Source: Desulfocapsaceae bacterium | Lineage (GTDB): Bacteria > Desulfobacterota > Desulfobulbia > Desulfobulbales > Desulfocapsaceae | Assembly: GCA_031292275.1 (NCBI GenBank) | Contig: JARLHL010000022.1 | Span: 1 to 64,000, forward strand | Direction of reading: 5' to 3' | Length of the DNA stretch: 64,000 nt | Part shown: in pieces, positions 7,825 through 16,518 of the stretch | How positions within the stretch are numbered: position 1 is the first letter of the stretch | How the letters are laid out: the number at the start of each line of letters is the position of its first letter | Made by a program: the position numbers and the translations under genes | The notes under the pieces: model-generated | Databases searched by the model: none | Seen by the model: only the letters and a program-made list of their open reading frames with translations | Told to the model about the DNA's origin: nothing

Positions 7825-9764
7825 GCCGCCACCTCGCCGGTTTTGCCGTTGTCAACCCCCTCGATCAGCGAGACGAAGACATCCTCCATGCTGGGCTCGA
7901 TTTTCTCCATGGTCCGGATCGGAATGGCCAGATCGCCCAGGGCCTTGGCGATTGCCGCCATAGCCGCATCGGCATCGCCGGCGACGATGTGCAGTCCCGC
8001 CCCGAAGAGCGAGGCATCGCGGACTGCGGGCAGAGCTGTGACGATGTCGATCACATCCTGCGGGGCGGGACAGTGGAGGTTGATGATCTCCTCCTGCATG
8101 AGTTCGGTCTTCAGCTCCAGGGGTGAGCCCATGGCAATGATCCTGCCGCCGTAGATGAGGGCGATGCGATTGCAGTATTCGGCCTCCTCCATATAGTGGG
8201 TGGTGACGAAGACAGTGATGCCCTGATCGGCCATGCTGTAGATCAGATCCCAGAACTGCCGTCGGCTGAGCGGATCGACGCCGCTGGTGGGCTCATCAAG
8301 AAAAATGATGGGCGGTTCGTGCAGGATGGCGCAGGCCAGGGCGAGGCGCTGTTTCCAGCCGCCGCTCATGATGGCGGTCAGGCTCTTTCTGTGGGCTCTG
8401 ATCCCGGCCATGCCCAGGGCCCATTCCTTCCGCCTGGCCAGGGCAGGTCCCTTCAGTCCGTAGATTCCGCCGTAGAAATCGATGTTTTCTTCAACAGTCA
8501 GGTCTTCGTAGAGGGAAAATTTCTGGCTCATATAGCCGATGTGCAGTTTGATCTGCTCGGCCTCTGTCCTGATGTCGAAATCGGCGACGATGCCGTTGCC
8601 GCCGGTGGGGGCCAGGAGCCCGCAGAGCATCCGGATGGTGGTGCTCTTTCCGGCCCCGTTCGGACCGAGAAAACCGAAGATCTGTCCCCTGGGGACCTGG
8701 AAGCTGATGTTGTCCACCGCGATGAAATCGCCGAAACTGCGGCTGAGGTGGTCTACGTGTACGGCAATGGCCTCCTCATCGCTCCTCCAGTCGGTGAAGG
8801 CGGCATAATCCAGTCCGCCGCCATCCTCTATAGTCTTGTCTTCAGGACGGCCGAGGACGCTGACGAAGACATCCTCAAGGGAGGGCGGCGCTTCCCGGAT
8901 GGGCCCATATGTCAGGCCTTCCCGGTCGAGGAGGAGCCGGCATTCCGCCCCGGCTGCGTCAATATCGCTGCAGACCAGGTGCACCGTGTCGCCGAAGACA
9001 TTGGCGGCAAGCGCATTGTTCTTCAAGACCGTGTGAATCCTCCGGGCCTCCGGACTCCTGATGGTCAGAATGCGGTTTTGCATCAGCTCTTTGATCTGCG
9101 GCGGGGTGCCGATGGCGATGATCCTGCCGCCCGCCATCAGGGCCACGCGGTCGCAACGCTCTGCCTCATCCAGATAGGCGGTGGTGACGAGTATGGAGAC
9201 CTTTTCCTTTAGGAGCTTGTAGAGAATTTTCCAGAAATCCCTGCGGCTTACTGGGTCGACTCCGTTTGTCGGTTCGTCCAGCAGCAGGACCTTGGGGGTA
9301 TGGATCAGGGCGCAGATGAGCTGGAGCTTCTGCTTCATTCCGCCCGAGAGGTTTCCGCCTCGCCGTTTTCTGAAGGGGCGCATATGGCTGAAATCGAGCA
9401 GCTCGTTGATCCGCTCCTCCCTGCCCTTTCCGGGGACGCCGTACATGTCGGCGTAGAAGTTGATATTTTCAATGACCGTGAGGTCCTGGTAGAGGCCGAA
9501 GCGTTGGCTCATATAGGCGAGGTGATCCTTGACCGCGGCGGACTGGCCGGTCACGCTGTAGCCGGCGACCTCAGCCGTTCCCGAGGTGGGATCCATGATG
9601 GAGGCAAGCATCCTGAGACTGGTGGTCTTGCCGGCCCCGTCCGGCCCCACCAGGCCGAAGATCTCGCCAGGATGCACGTCAAAACGCAGGTCTTCAACGG
9701 CTGTCAGCGCACCGAACTGTTTGCTGAGCCCCAGGGCCCGGATGGCAGGATGCGGGGTGTCCAT
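7821..9764 (-). CDS. ybhF: Fused two-domain ABC transporter ATPase, YbhF-like
   Basis: About 647 aa with two complete nucleotide-binding domains. NBD1 has Walker A GPDGAGKTTS, signature LSGGMKQK and Walker B LLLDEPTNGVD. NBD2 has GPNGAGKSTTI, MSGGWKQR and IFLDEPTSGVD. A linker of about 100 aa after NBD1 is rich in acidic residues. Start ATG at 9764 (MDTPHPAIRALGLSKQFG) is 7 bp after the membrane-fusion gene and has GGGAATGAGGG upstream; the frame extends to 9830 but overlaps the fusion gene. Family: YbhF in E. coli, energising YbhSR for cationic/hydrophobic drug export. Both ATP sites look intact. Confidence 0.94.
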   Translation of the reverse strand: MDTPHPAIRALGLSKQFGALTAVEDLRFDVHPGEIFGLVGPDGAGKTTSLRMLASIMDPTSGTAEVAGYSVTGQSAAVKDHLAYMSQRFGLYQDLTVIENINFYADMYGVPGKGREERINELLDFSHMRPFRKRRGGNLSGGMKQKLQLICALIHTPKVLLLDEPTNGVDPVSRRDFWKILYKLLKEKVSILVTTAYLDEAERCDRVALMAGGRIIAIGTPPQIKELMQNRILTIRSPEARRIHTVLKNNALAANVFGDTVHLVCSDIDAAGAECRLLLDREGLTYGPIREAPPSLEDVFVSVLGRPEDKTIEDGGGLDYAAFTDWRSDEEAIAVHVDHLSRSFGDFIAVDNISFQVPRGQIFGFLGPNGAGKSTTIRMLCGLLAPTGGNGIVADFDIRTEAEQIKLHIGYMSQKFSLYEDLTVEENIDFYGGIYGLKGPALARRKEWALGMAGIRAHRKSLTAIMSGGWKQRLALACAILHEPPIIFLDEPTSGVDPLSRRQFWDLIYSMADQGITVFVTTHYMEEAEYCNRIALIYGGRIIAMGSPLELKTELMQEEIINLHCPAPQDVIDIVTALPAVRDASLFGAGLHIVAGDADAAMAAIAKALGDLAIPIRTMEKIEPSMEDVFVSLIEGVDNGKTGEVAA

Positions 9765-9771
9765 CAGGCCC

Positions 9772-10806
9772 TCATTCCCTGCTGCCCGGCTCGATTGCCG
9801 CGTCAGCGGGCATGCCCGGCTTGAGTTCACCCTTTAGGTTTTCCAGCTGAATCTTGATCCGGTACATGAGCTTGACCCGTTCTTCAAAGGTCTGCACGGC
9901 CTTGGGGGTGAATTCTGCCTGGTCGGAGATGAAGGAAATCTGCCCGGGGTAAGACGTGTTCGGGAAGGCGTCGGTGGTGACCGTAGCCTTTCGGTTCAGG
10001 GCAATCCGGCCCAGGTCCTGCTCGCGGATATAGGCCCGCAGCCAGGGATGGGCGGTATCGCCGATGGTGACGACGGGGGAGGCTGGGTTGAGATACTCGC
10101 CCGGTTCTGCCGCCTTGCTGAGAATCACCCCGTTCATCGGGGCATAGAGTTCGGTATATTTTTCCTGCTGCCTGGCCTGATTCAGGGTCTCAGTTGCCAC
10201 CTGCACCTGGGCCCTGGCCTGATCGATGGTCTCCCTGCGGGGACCGGCCACCAGCAGGCTGAGCTGCTCTCTGGTTCCTTTGATCCGGGCCTGGGCCTCG
10301 GTCCTGCTGTTTTCGGCGGCGATATACCGGGTATTGTACTGGTCGTAGTCCTTTCGGCTGATGCCTCCCTCCCTGAACAGGGCCGCGTAGCGGTTGAAAT
10401 CGTCCCTGGCCTGGTTCAGCTGCGCATCAGCGGTCTTCAGGGCGGCCTGTGCCCTGTCCAGCTCGGCCCTGGCTCCTTCAATCTCCTGGGTCCGGCTGCC
10501 GGCCTCAAGCTCTGCCAGCCGTGCCTGGGCCTGGGTGAGCGACGCCTCCGCCAGAGAGACGGCTATCTTCTGATCGGCATTTTCCAGGGTGGCCAGGAGC
10601 TGCCCTGCGGTGACGCTGTCCCCCTCATCCACCAGTCTTTTTTCCAGTCGGCCGGGAATTTTGAAACTCATCTGGGCCTCATTGACCTCAATGTTGCCGG
10701 AGGCTGTGATCGCGGTGCCGTGTTCCCGGGTGTGAAAAAAGATATAGCCCAGGATACCTGCAATGAACACAATCAGCAGAAGGATGATTCGCCGCCGATC
10801 TTTCAT
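9772..10806 (-). CDS. ybhG: HlyD/EmrA-type membrane fusion protein, YbhG-like
   Basis: About 344 aa. One N-terminal transmembrane anchor (RRRIILLLIVFIAGILGYIFF), then a biotinyl-lipoyl half-motif (TASGNIEVNEAQMSFKIPGR), a long coiled-coil hairpin (residues about 85-210, full of Ala/Gln/Glu heptads), and the second lipoyl half with the YAPMNGVILSKAAEPGEYL signature, followed by a beta-barrel. The start has AAGGAG upstream. It bridges the inner-membrane ABC permeases to the TolC-like channel of this operon. Lies 37 bp downstream of the TetR gene. Confidence 0.93.
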   Translation of the reverse strand: MKDRRRIILLLIVFIAGILGYIFFHTREHGTAITASGNIEVNEAQMSFKIPGRLEKRLVDEGDSVTAGQLLATLENADQKIAVSLAEASLTQAQARLAELEAGSRTQEIEGARAELDRAQAALKTADAQLNQARDDFNRYAALFREGGISRKDYDQYNTRYIAAENSRTEAQARIKGTREQLSLLVAGPRRETIDQARAQVQVATETLNQARQQEKYTELYAPMNGVILSKAAEPGEYLNPASPVVTIGDTAHPWLRAYIREQDLGRIALNRKATVTTDAFPNTSYPGQISFISDQAEFTPKAVQTFEERVKLMYRIKIQLENLKGELKPGMPADAAIEPGSRE

Positions 10807-10843
10807 GATTTCTCCTTGAGATGGGATAATTCTGCCGGGAGGG

Positions 10844-11503
10844 TCAGCCCCCGGCCGGTATACTCCTGTTGGCCCTGATCCTTCCTATTCCCCCCAGTGA
10901 GAACTGCCAGACGAATGCCGCCAGCCGGTCCAGGTCGTCCTCAGCCTGCACTGCCTGCCGCGGGGCCAGTCTCTGGACCACCGGGGGCCTCAGGGCAGAG
11001 TAGAGGCACTGTCCGATCACGCTCAGGGCGCAGGATGCCAGGATCTCATCCTGCGCATCGCAACCGAGAAGCTCGGACAGGATGGCGGTCAGAATGTCCT
11101 TTTGGGGTTTAATGTATTTTTCAATAATGGGCTTGAAGGAGGGAGTCGGCTCCAGAAATTCCCTGGCGATCAGGCGACCCGGTCCGGCCATTCCGCCCCA
11201 GCCTTCACGGCTCAGAACTCTGTAAAGCAGGCTGCGGACAAAGGCCAGCAGCCGTTCTTCGGGTGTTGCGTCCAGGCCCGCATCGGCCGGGAATCGTGAG
11301 AATCCGGCTTGAAAAAAATTCTCCAGGACTGCTGCGTAGAGCCCTTCCTTGTCGCCGAAATGGTAATGGATAGAGGCTACATTGGCCTTGGCGGCATGGG
11401 CGATCCGGCGGATGGTTGCCGCCTTGAACCCATCTTGGCCGAAGATCTCGCCCGCCGCTGCAAGGATCCTCTCCGGAGTTGTTGCAGGGGGATGCTCGGT
11501 CAC
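10844..11503 (-). CDS. cecR: TetR-family repressor, CecR (YbiH)-like
   Basis: About 219 aa. HTH at residues roughly 15-55 (RILAAAGEIFGQDGFKAATI ... VASIHYHFGDKEGLYAAVL) is typical of the CecR/YbiH subgroup (Ile-His-Tyr-His-Phe-Gly-Asp-Lys). The C-terminal ligand domain contains the LLGCDAQDEI and CALSVIGQCLYS segments. I chose GTG at 11503 (VTEHPPATTPERI), which has GAGGG upstream. An upstream GTG at 11536 would lie against the palindromic operator with no room for a ribosome-binding site. Gene order cecR-ybhG-ybhF-ybhS-ybhR matches E. coli, so it probably represses this exporter operon and itself. Confidence 0.9.
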   Translation of the reverse strand: MTEHPPATTPERILAAAGEIFGQDGFKAATIRRIAHAAKANVASIHYHFGDKEGLYAAVLENFFQAGFSRFPADAGLDATPEERLLAFVRSLLYRVLSREGWGGMAGPGRLIAREFLEPTPSFKPIIEKYIKPQKDILTAILSELLGCDAQDEILASCALSVIGQCLYSALRPPVVQRLAPRQAVQAEDDLDRLAAFVWQFSLGGIGRIRANRSIPAGG

Positions 11504-11535
11504 AAAGCCCTCATGAGAAAAAATTGATTGAAACA

Positions 11536-11566
11536 CGCGAATAAAACAAATGTTTTATTCTGTCAA
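11536..11566 (-). promoter_or_regulatory. cecR-operon promoter with a perfect 22-bp palindromic operator
   Basis: GAATAAAACA (11539-11548), two bases, TGTTTTATTC (11551-11560) is a perfect inverted repeat. On the minus strand a consensus -35 TTGACA (11561-11566) directly precedes it, and a weaker -10 (TATTCG-like) overlaps its far arm with 17-bp spacing. The operator therefore fills the -35/-10 spacer, the classic arrangement for TetR autorepression. It lies about 36 bp before the chosen GTG. Confidence 0.75.
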
Positions 11567-11907
11567 GTTAAATCCCCCCCGGGAGCCCCGGGAAAAATTT
11601 CTTTTCTTCTCTTCGGAAGTACCGTATATAAGCGAAAAGTTGCTCCAAAGACTGTTTTCCATTGCGGCCTTTATGTCCCGTCTCATTGTATCGCTTGAAA
11701 TTGTATCCTTTAATGAGTACTTCTTTGTCTGCGGTATGAGTGTCGGCCGTCTTGTTCCTGCAGCAGAAACCCGGTATCCGAGACAGTGTTGAGATTGTAT
11801 TGCGGGTATGATTCTGCAGAAGCCTTGCTTGTGGAGAATTGTACCATGATGGCAGGCCAGGTGCGATCTCCATTTAATGCCGTTTCTTCTTATTTCTCAT
11901 TCAGAAA
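11567..11907. other. 341-bp divergent intergenic region
   Basis: Lies between the minus-strand exporter promoter and the plus-strand membrane-protein gene at 11908. Open frames here (e.g. 11568-11873 on the minus strand) resemble no known protein. Apart from the cecR -35 at its edge I see no clear promoter, operator or terminator. Confidence 0.5.
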
Positions 11908-13557
11908 ATGATCCAATCCGACACACGATTTTCGCTGACCACTCTTCCCTGGTTCATCGGGCCGCTGTTTTTCGGTTGCCTGGCCCTCTTTCTCGGGCAG
12001 GATGCGAACTGGGATCTGCGCAATTATCATTTCTATAATGCCTATTCCTTTCTCTTTAACCGTTTCGATTTCGATGTGGTGCCGGCCCAGCTGGCCACTT
12101 TCTACAATCCCCTGCTCTACGTGCCCTTTTACAAACTGGTCACAAGCGTTCCCCCGATGGTGGTGGGCTTCGTTATGGGGGCGGTGCAGGGTTTGAATTT
12201 TCCGATCCTGATCGGCATTGTCCGATGCACGGCTGGGCCGCAGCGGGAGTCCTGGTGGCGTTCTTATCTGGTGGCGGCGGTCGGCGTGCTGGGAGCAGGC
12301 AATATCTCGGAAACCGGGACGATGTTTGCCGACAACCTCCTCAGTCTGCTGGTTTTAGGCGTGCTCTGGCTGTTTCTGGCCAATTATCGGTTCATGACCG
12401 AGAGGAAGATGTCCGACGCCTTCCGTCTCCTTGGTTTCGGCGGTTTTCTAATGGGAGCGGCCGCGGGCCTGAAGCAGACTGCTGTTATCTTTCCGGTGGG
12501 TTGGTGCCTTGCCCTCCTCATCATTCCGACATCCTTCTGGCGCAGGATCTTCCTGGCATTCTTCTTTGGAATTGGTGTCCTGGCCGGGATTGCCTCCACC
12601 GGAGGCTTCTGGATGTACGGCCTGTGGGTCCGCTTCGCCAATCCGCTCTTTCCGTATTTCAATCAGATTTTCCATTCGCCGATGGCCTCGATTACCGATT
12701 ATCGGGATGCCCGGTTTCTGCCGGCCAATCTGCTCGATGCCCTGCTCTTTCCCTTTATCTTCCTGCTGGACCCCCATCGCACCGGAGAAATATCTTTTCG
12801 GGATCTGCGCTTTGCCGTCTTTTTGGTGGTGCTGGCCCTGGCCCTCTTCTTTCTGCTCTGGCGGCGGCTGCGGCCAGGGCAGGCGACAGGGATGATCGTG
12901 AAGTCCGGCTCCGATGCGGAGAGGATCCGCTTCAGCCGGTTCTATCTGCTGGTCGGTGCCCTGGCGGCTTACTGCGTCTGGCTGAAGCTCTTCGGTATCT
13001 ACAGATATCTCCTGCCTCTGGAAATGCTGGCGCCCCTGGGTATTCTTCTGCTGATCAGGACCTTTCCCTGGCGGCCCACCCTGCAGGATTGGGCGGCGGC
13101 CCTCTGTGCGGTCCTGATACTCGCCACCCTGCAGCCCGGGAATTGGGGCAGGGTAGCCTGGGGAAAGGCCTACTTCGGCTTTAAGACGCCTCCGCTTAAG
13201 GATCCCGCCAATGCCATGGTCCTTATGACGGGTCTTGATCCCATTTCCTACGTCATTCCGTTTTTCCCTCAGACGGTCCGCTTCCTCAGAATTGAGAGTT
13301 ACTTTACAAAACCCAAAGATATTCCCAATGGTTTCGATCTGCGGATGCAGAAGCTGATTGCGGACCATCGCGGGCCGCTGTACGTTCTCTATCACGGTCC
13401 GGCGGCGGAAAGCGCCGAGGTACTGAGTCGGTTCAACCTTATCATAGAGCCGGACAGTTGTACGGAATCTATTCCTCATATTGAAGAACATCAAAAATAT
13501 TTTCTGGGATTCTGTGAGCTTAAAAGAAATTCTCCCAGTGAAGAAGGAGATAAATGA
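11908..13557 (+). CDS. Polytopic membrane protein, probable GT-C-like glycosyltransferase or lipid-sugar enzyme
   Basis: About 549 aa with roughly ten hydrophobic segments. The first extracytoplasmic loop contains GQDANWDLRNYHFYNAY, a D-x-N-W-D-L-x-N-Y-H motif shared by a family of large bacterial membrane proteins annotated as hypothetical or GT-C/GT87-like. An acidic motif in loop 1 after TM1 is the usual catalytic position of GT-C enzymes, which use polyprenyl-phosphate sugars outside the membrane. The C-terminal roughly 130 residues (from TGLDPISYVIPFFP) look like a soluble periplasmic domain. The stop overlaps the next gene's start by 4 bp (ATGA at 13554-13557). That gene is a GT2 enzyme of the type that makes polyprenyl-P-sugars, so the two may act in one glycosylation step. 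Function is inferred, not certain. Confidence 0.7.
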   Translation: MIQSDTRFSLTTLPWFIGPLFFGCLALFLGQDANWDLRNYHFYNAYSFLFNRFDFDVVPAQLATFYNPLLYVPFYKLVTSVPPMVVGFVMGAVQGLNFPILIGIVRCTAGPQRESWWRSYLVAAVGVLGAGNISETGTMFADNLLSLLVLGVLWLFLANYRFMTERKMSDAFRLLGFGGFLMGAAAGLKQTAVIFPVGWCLALLIIPTSFWRRIFLAFFFGIGVLAGIASTGGFWMYGLWVRFANPLFPYFNQIFHSPMASITDYRDARFLPANLLDALLFPFIFLLDPHRTGEISFRDLRFAVFLVVLALALFFLLWRRLRPGQATGMIVKSGSDAERIRFSRFYLLVGALAAYCVWLKLFGIYRYLLPLEMLAPLGILLLIRTFPWRPTLQDWAAALCAVLILATLQPGNWGRVAWGKAYFGFKTPPLKDPANAMVLMTGLDPISYVIPFFPQTVRFLRIESYFTKPKDIPNGFDLRMQKLIADHRGPLYVLYHGPAAESAEVLSRFNLIIEPDSCTESIPHIEEHQKYFLGFCELKRNSPSEEGDK

Positions 13558-14513
13558 TTATGGACACCGATCGGCTTAAAGAGCGTGTCGCTGTTCTCGT
13601 CCCCTGCTACAACGAGGAAAAGACCATCGGCCAGGTAGTTGAAGACTTCCGTCGGGCGCTGCCCAAGGCGGACATCTATGTCTATGATAACAATTCCAGT
13701 GATGAGACGGCCCGGCTGGCAGCCGAGGCGGGTGCAATCGTCAGACTGGAGAGGCATCAGGGCAAGGGCAATGTCCTGCGGCGGATGTTTTCCGATGTAG
13801 AGGCGGATGTCTATGTGCTGGTGGACGGCGACAATACCTACGATGCCGCCAGTGCCCCCGGCATGATTACGAAGCTGCTGACGGACCGGTTGGACATGGT
13901 GGTCGGCACCCGCCTCACGGCCTTTGACGAGACTGCCTTTCCTCCCGGACATGAGTGGGGAAACAAGCTCCTGACAGGCTTCGTGACCCTGATCTTCGGT
14001 CGCGAGGTGACCGATATGCTGTCGGGCTACCGGGTTTTTTCAAGGAGATTTGTCAAATCATTCCCAGCCCTTTCCAAGGGTTTTGAGACCGAGACGGAGC
14101 TGACCGTGCATGCCCTGGAATTGAGGATGCCGGTGGCCGAGGTGGTAACGCCCTATGGCCAGCGCCCCCTTGGCTCGGAGAGCAAGCTCAAGACCTTCCG
14201 CGATGGTTTCAGGATCTTGAAGACCATTGTCGACCTCTTCAAGGAGGAACGTCCGCTGATCTTCTTCAGTCTCCTCTTCGTCCTGCTGGCACTCGTTGCG
14301 GTGATTCTGGCGGTTCCGGTCTTCATAACCTATGTGGGGACCGGGCTGGTTCCGCGCTTTCCCACGGCTATCCTCGCCACGGGAATCATGATCCTGGCCT
14401 TCCTGAGTCTTGCCTGCGGAGTCATCCTGGATATGGTAACGCTGGGGCGCCGAGAGCTGAAGCGGTTGAATTATCTCTCCATTCCCGCACCGCGCTCACA
14501 GGAAAAGGACTAA
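13554..14513 (+). CDS. GT2 glycosyltransferase with C-terminal membrane anchor (DPM-synthase-like)
   Basis: About 319 aa. N-terminal GT-A fold: LVPCYNEEKTIGQVV, then DNNSSDETA, and the metal-binding DGDNTYDA (D-x-D) near residue 92. RVFSRRFVKSFP and TELTVHALE follow. The last roughly 90 residues hold two hydrophobic helices (FFSLLFVLLALVAVILAVPV and ATGIMILAFLSLACGVILD), as in bacterial dolichol-phosphate mannosyltransferase-like / ArnC-type enzymes that transfer a sugar to polyprenyl phosphate. AAGGAG lies just before ATG 13554; the start overlaps the upstream membrane-protein stop, so both are translated together. Confidence 0.88.
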   Translation: MIMDTDRLKERVAVLVPCYNEEKTIGQVVEDFRRALPKADIYVYDNNSSDETARLAAEAGAIVRLERHQGKGNVLRRMFSDVEADVYVLVDGDNTYDAASAPGMITKLLTDRLDMVVGTRLTAFDETAFPPGHEWGNKLLTGFVTLIFGREVTDMLSGYRVFSRRFVKSFPALSKGFETETELTVHALELRMPVAEVVTPYGQRPLGSESKLKTFRDGFRILKTIVDLFKEERPLIFFSLLFVLLALVAVILAVPVFITYVGTGLVPRFPTAILATGIMILAFLSLACGVILDMVTLGRRELKRLNYLSIPAPRSQEKD

Positions 14514-14766
14514 GAATTTTTCTGCTCAAACCTGCCCGGGGCTGGGGCCTTGCGCTCTGCGCTCTCTGCTGCTCCCCTTGTCCAGTCCGAAGGCGGAGGC
14601 CTCTTTTCCGGCGGAATATTTGACCGGTTTCCCCTGATGATTATGATAAGAAAAAAGACGTCGGTTCGGGAGATCCGCCTACCGGCAGGTCCAGCGGAGA
14701 CAGGCTGTAAACCGGGTGGATCTCTCTGTTGCAGGTATCCTGTAGGCACTTTCATGGAGGAAACAT

Positions 14767-16041
14767 ATGATGGGAAGAATTGCAGCTGTCAGGGCCATGG
14801 AGATTCTCGATTCCCGCGGAAATCCGACAGTCCGGGTCTTCGTCGAACTGGATGACGGTTCGGTGTCGGCGGCATCGGTTCCCTCCGGCGCGAGCACGGG
14901 AGAAAATGAGGCCATCGAACTGCGTGACGGCGATAAGAAACGGTATCTTGGAAAAGGCGTCCTGAGGGCGGTAGCCAACGTCAATACCAGGATCGCTCCG
15001 GAACTCATTGGCATGGACGTTACCCGTCAGGTCGAAATCGACCGGCGATTGATCGAGATGGATGGGACCGGGAACAAATCGGCGCTGGGCGCAAACAGCA
15101 TCCTGGGGGTCTCCATGGCCGTTGCCAGGGCGGCGGCGTCCTTTTGCCGGCTCCCCCTGTACCGCTATCTGGGCGGGGCCGGGGCCAGGCGGATTCCCGT
15201 TCCGGCCATGAATATCATCAACGGGGGCGAGCATGCCGACAACAGTGTCGATATCCAGGAGTTCATGGCGGTGCCGCTTGGGGCGCCCAGCTTTGCCGAA
15301 GGCCTCCGATCGGTGGCTGAGACCTTTCATACCTTAAAAAAAATACTGAAATCGAAAGGGCTTGCCACGAGCGTCGGTGACGAAGGCGGGTTTGCCCCAA
15401 ACCTCACGAGCAATGAGGCGGCGCTTGAGATCATCGTGCAGGCCATCGAGCAGGCAGGCTACCGGCCCGGGGAGGATATCGCCATTGCCCTGGACAGCGC
15501 CGCCAGTTCCTTTGCCACCGATACCCCCGGAACCTATAATCTGGTCTGGTCGGGGGCAGGTGAGATGACTTCCGCCGAGATTGTGGCGATGGGGGAAAAA
15601 TGGGTCGAGAAGTATCCCATCGTCTCCTGGGAGGATCCTCTGGCGGAGAACGACTGGGAAGGCTTTGCGGATTTCACTCGCAGGCTCGGAGAGAGGATAG
15701 AGGTGGTCGGAGACGATATCTTCGTTACCAATACCCGTTATATCGAACGCGGCATCCGGGCAGGGGCGGCCAATTCGGCGCTGATCAAGCTGAACCAGAT
15801 CGGCACGGTTTCGGAGACCATCGATGCGGTGCGGATGTGCCGGGATGCCGGCTGGCGTTCCTTCATCTCGCATCGCTCCGGGGAGACCGAGGACACCTTT
15901 CTGGCCGATTTTGCGGTGGCCATGGATGCGGGACAGCTGAAGACCGGCTCAGCCTGCAGGAGTGAACGGATCGCCAAATATAACCGGTTGCTGGAAATTG
16001 AGCAGGAACTGGGTGACCGTGCCCTGTATTCTTGGAAGTAG
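14767..16041 (+). CDS. eno: Enolase
   Basis: 424 aa, normal length. 2-phosphoglycerate dehydratase of glycolysis/gluconeogenesis. Signatures: [12 protein letters not shown] at the N-terminus, [28 protein letters not shown], the catalytic Lys region [11 protein letters not shown] and [15 protein letters not shown]. The usual LKTGSLSRTERIAKYN reads [16 protein letters not shown]. Metal ligands (D in IALDSAA, E in SWEDPL, D in VVGDDIF) are present. GGAGGAA precedes ATG 14767, with a second in-frame ATG directly after. Single gene with a GC-rich hairpin immediately after the stop. Confidence 0.98.
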   Translation: MMGRIAAVRAMEILDSRGNPTVRVFVELDDGSVSAASVPSGASTGENEAIELRDGDKKRYLGKGVLRAVANVNTRIAPELIGMDVTRQVEIDRRLIEMDGTGNKSALGANSILGVSMAVARAAASFCRLPLYRYLGGAGARRIPVPAMNIINGGEHADNSVDIQEFMAVPLGAPSFAEGLRSVAETFHTLKKILKSKGLATSVGDEGGFAPNLTSNEAALEIIVQAIEQAGYRPGEDIAIALDSAASSFATDTPGTYNLVWSGAGEMTSAEIVAMGEKWVEKYPIVSWEDPLAENDWEGFADFTRRLGERIEVVGDDIFVTNTRYIERGIRAGAANSALIKLNQIGTVSETIDAVRMCRDAGWRSFISHRSGETEDTFLADFAVAMDAGQLKTGSACRSERIAKYNRLLEIEQELGDRALYSWK

Positions 16042-16042
16042 G

Positions 16043-16066
16043 GGGCAGGGGGATCCCCGCCTGCCC
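16043..16066 (+). terminator. Hairpin after enolase
   Basis: GGGCAGG (16043-16049) pairs with CCTGCCC (16060-16066), starting two bases after the eno stop. No T-run follows, so termination strength is uncertain. Confidence 0.35.
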
Positions 16067-16440
16067 GTGCCCGGTTTTAGCCATGGCCAGAGAGTCCTGC
16101 GGTCCGGATCATGTTTGCCGCCGGATCCTGAGAGCGGCAAGACGGAGCAGGGAGCCGGGACTGCCTCGGACACTCGTCTCCGTGTCCGGATTCAATGGGA
16201 TAAAGCATCGTGTATCGTTTATCCCTTTATCGGTTTTACGGCGGGTTTTGTCTTGCCGTGATTTACCTTACAGAAAAATTTTCGAGAGCCCGACGATGAG
16301 TCCGGTGTCTGCTCGAGTCCAGGCCTCCATCTGGTTTTTCTCCTGGGAGAACACTCCTTTCATTGACGCTCCGTCGCCTCTTTCAGACCATCCTTCCTTG
16401 AGACAGAAAAGGAGGATCGCCGGAGATGCCGGTACATATT
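16067..16440. other. Non-coding stretch between eno and the RHH operon
   Basis: No gene recognised on either strand. The three-frame open stretches (e.g. 16032-16466) are translation of non-coding DNA without ribosome-binding sites. The last part, from 16441, is the promoter/operator of the RHH gene and is listed separately. Confidence 0.5.
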
Positions 16441-16452
16441 CGATTAATTATA

Positions 16453-16497
16453 TTGACATCTTATAGGATATACGTATATATACTCGCCAATACGTAT
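16453..16497 (+). promoter_or_regulatory. Promoter and twin palindromic operator of the RHH-activase operon
   Basis: TTGACA (16453-16458) is followed by TATATA at 16475-16480 or 16477-16482 (spacer 16 or 18). The 8-bp palindrome ATACGTAT occurs twice, at 16470-16477 (overlapping the -10) and 16490-16497, starts 20 bp apart, about two helical turns. Short palindromes on one DNA face suit cooperative binding of ribbon-helix-helix dimers, and the next gene encodes one. The ribosome-binding site AGGAGG lies at about 16509-16514. Confidence 0.6.
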
Positions 16498-16518
16498 CGA
16501 TCATCTTCAGGAGGTGTC

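Noticed and set aside
8196-9212. 338-codon plus-strand frame opposite ybhF
   Set aside because: Shadow of a GC-rich ABC ATPase gene with intact motifs on the other strand.
12448-13494. 348-codon minus-strand frame opposite the membrane-protein gene
   Set aside because: Gln/Gly-rich translation typical of antisense of hydrophobic codons; no family resemblance.
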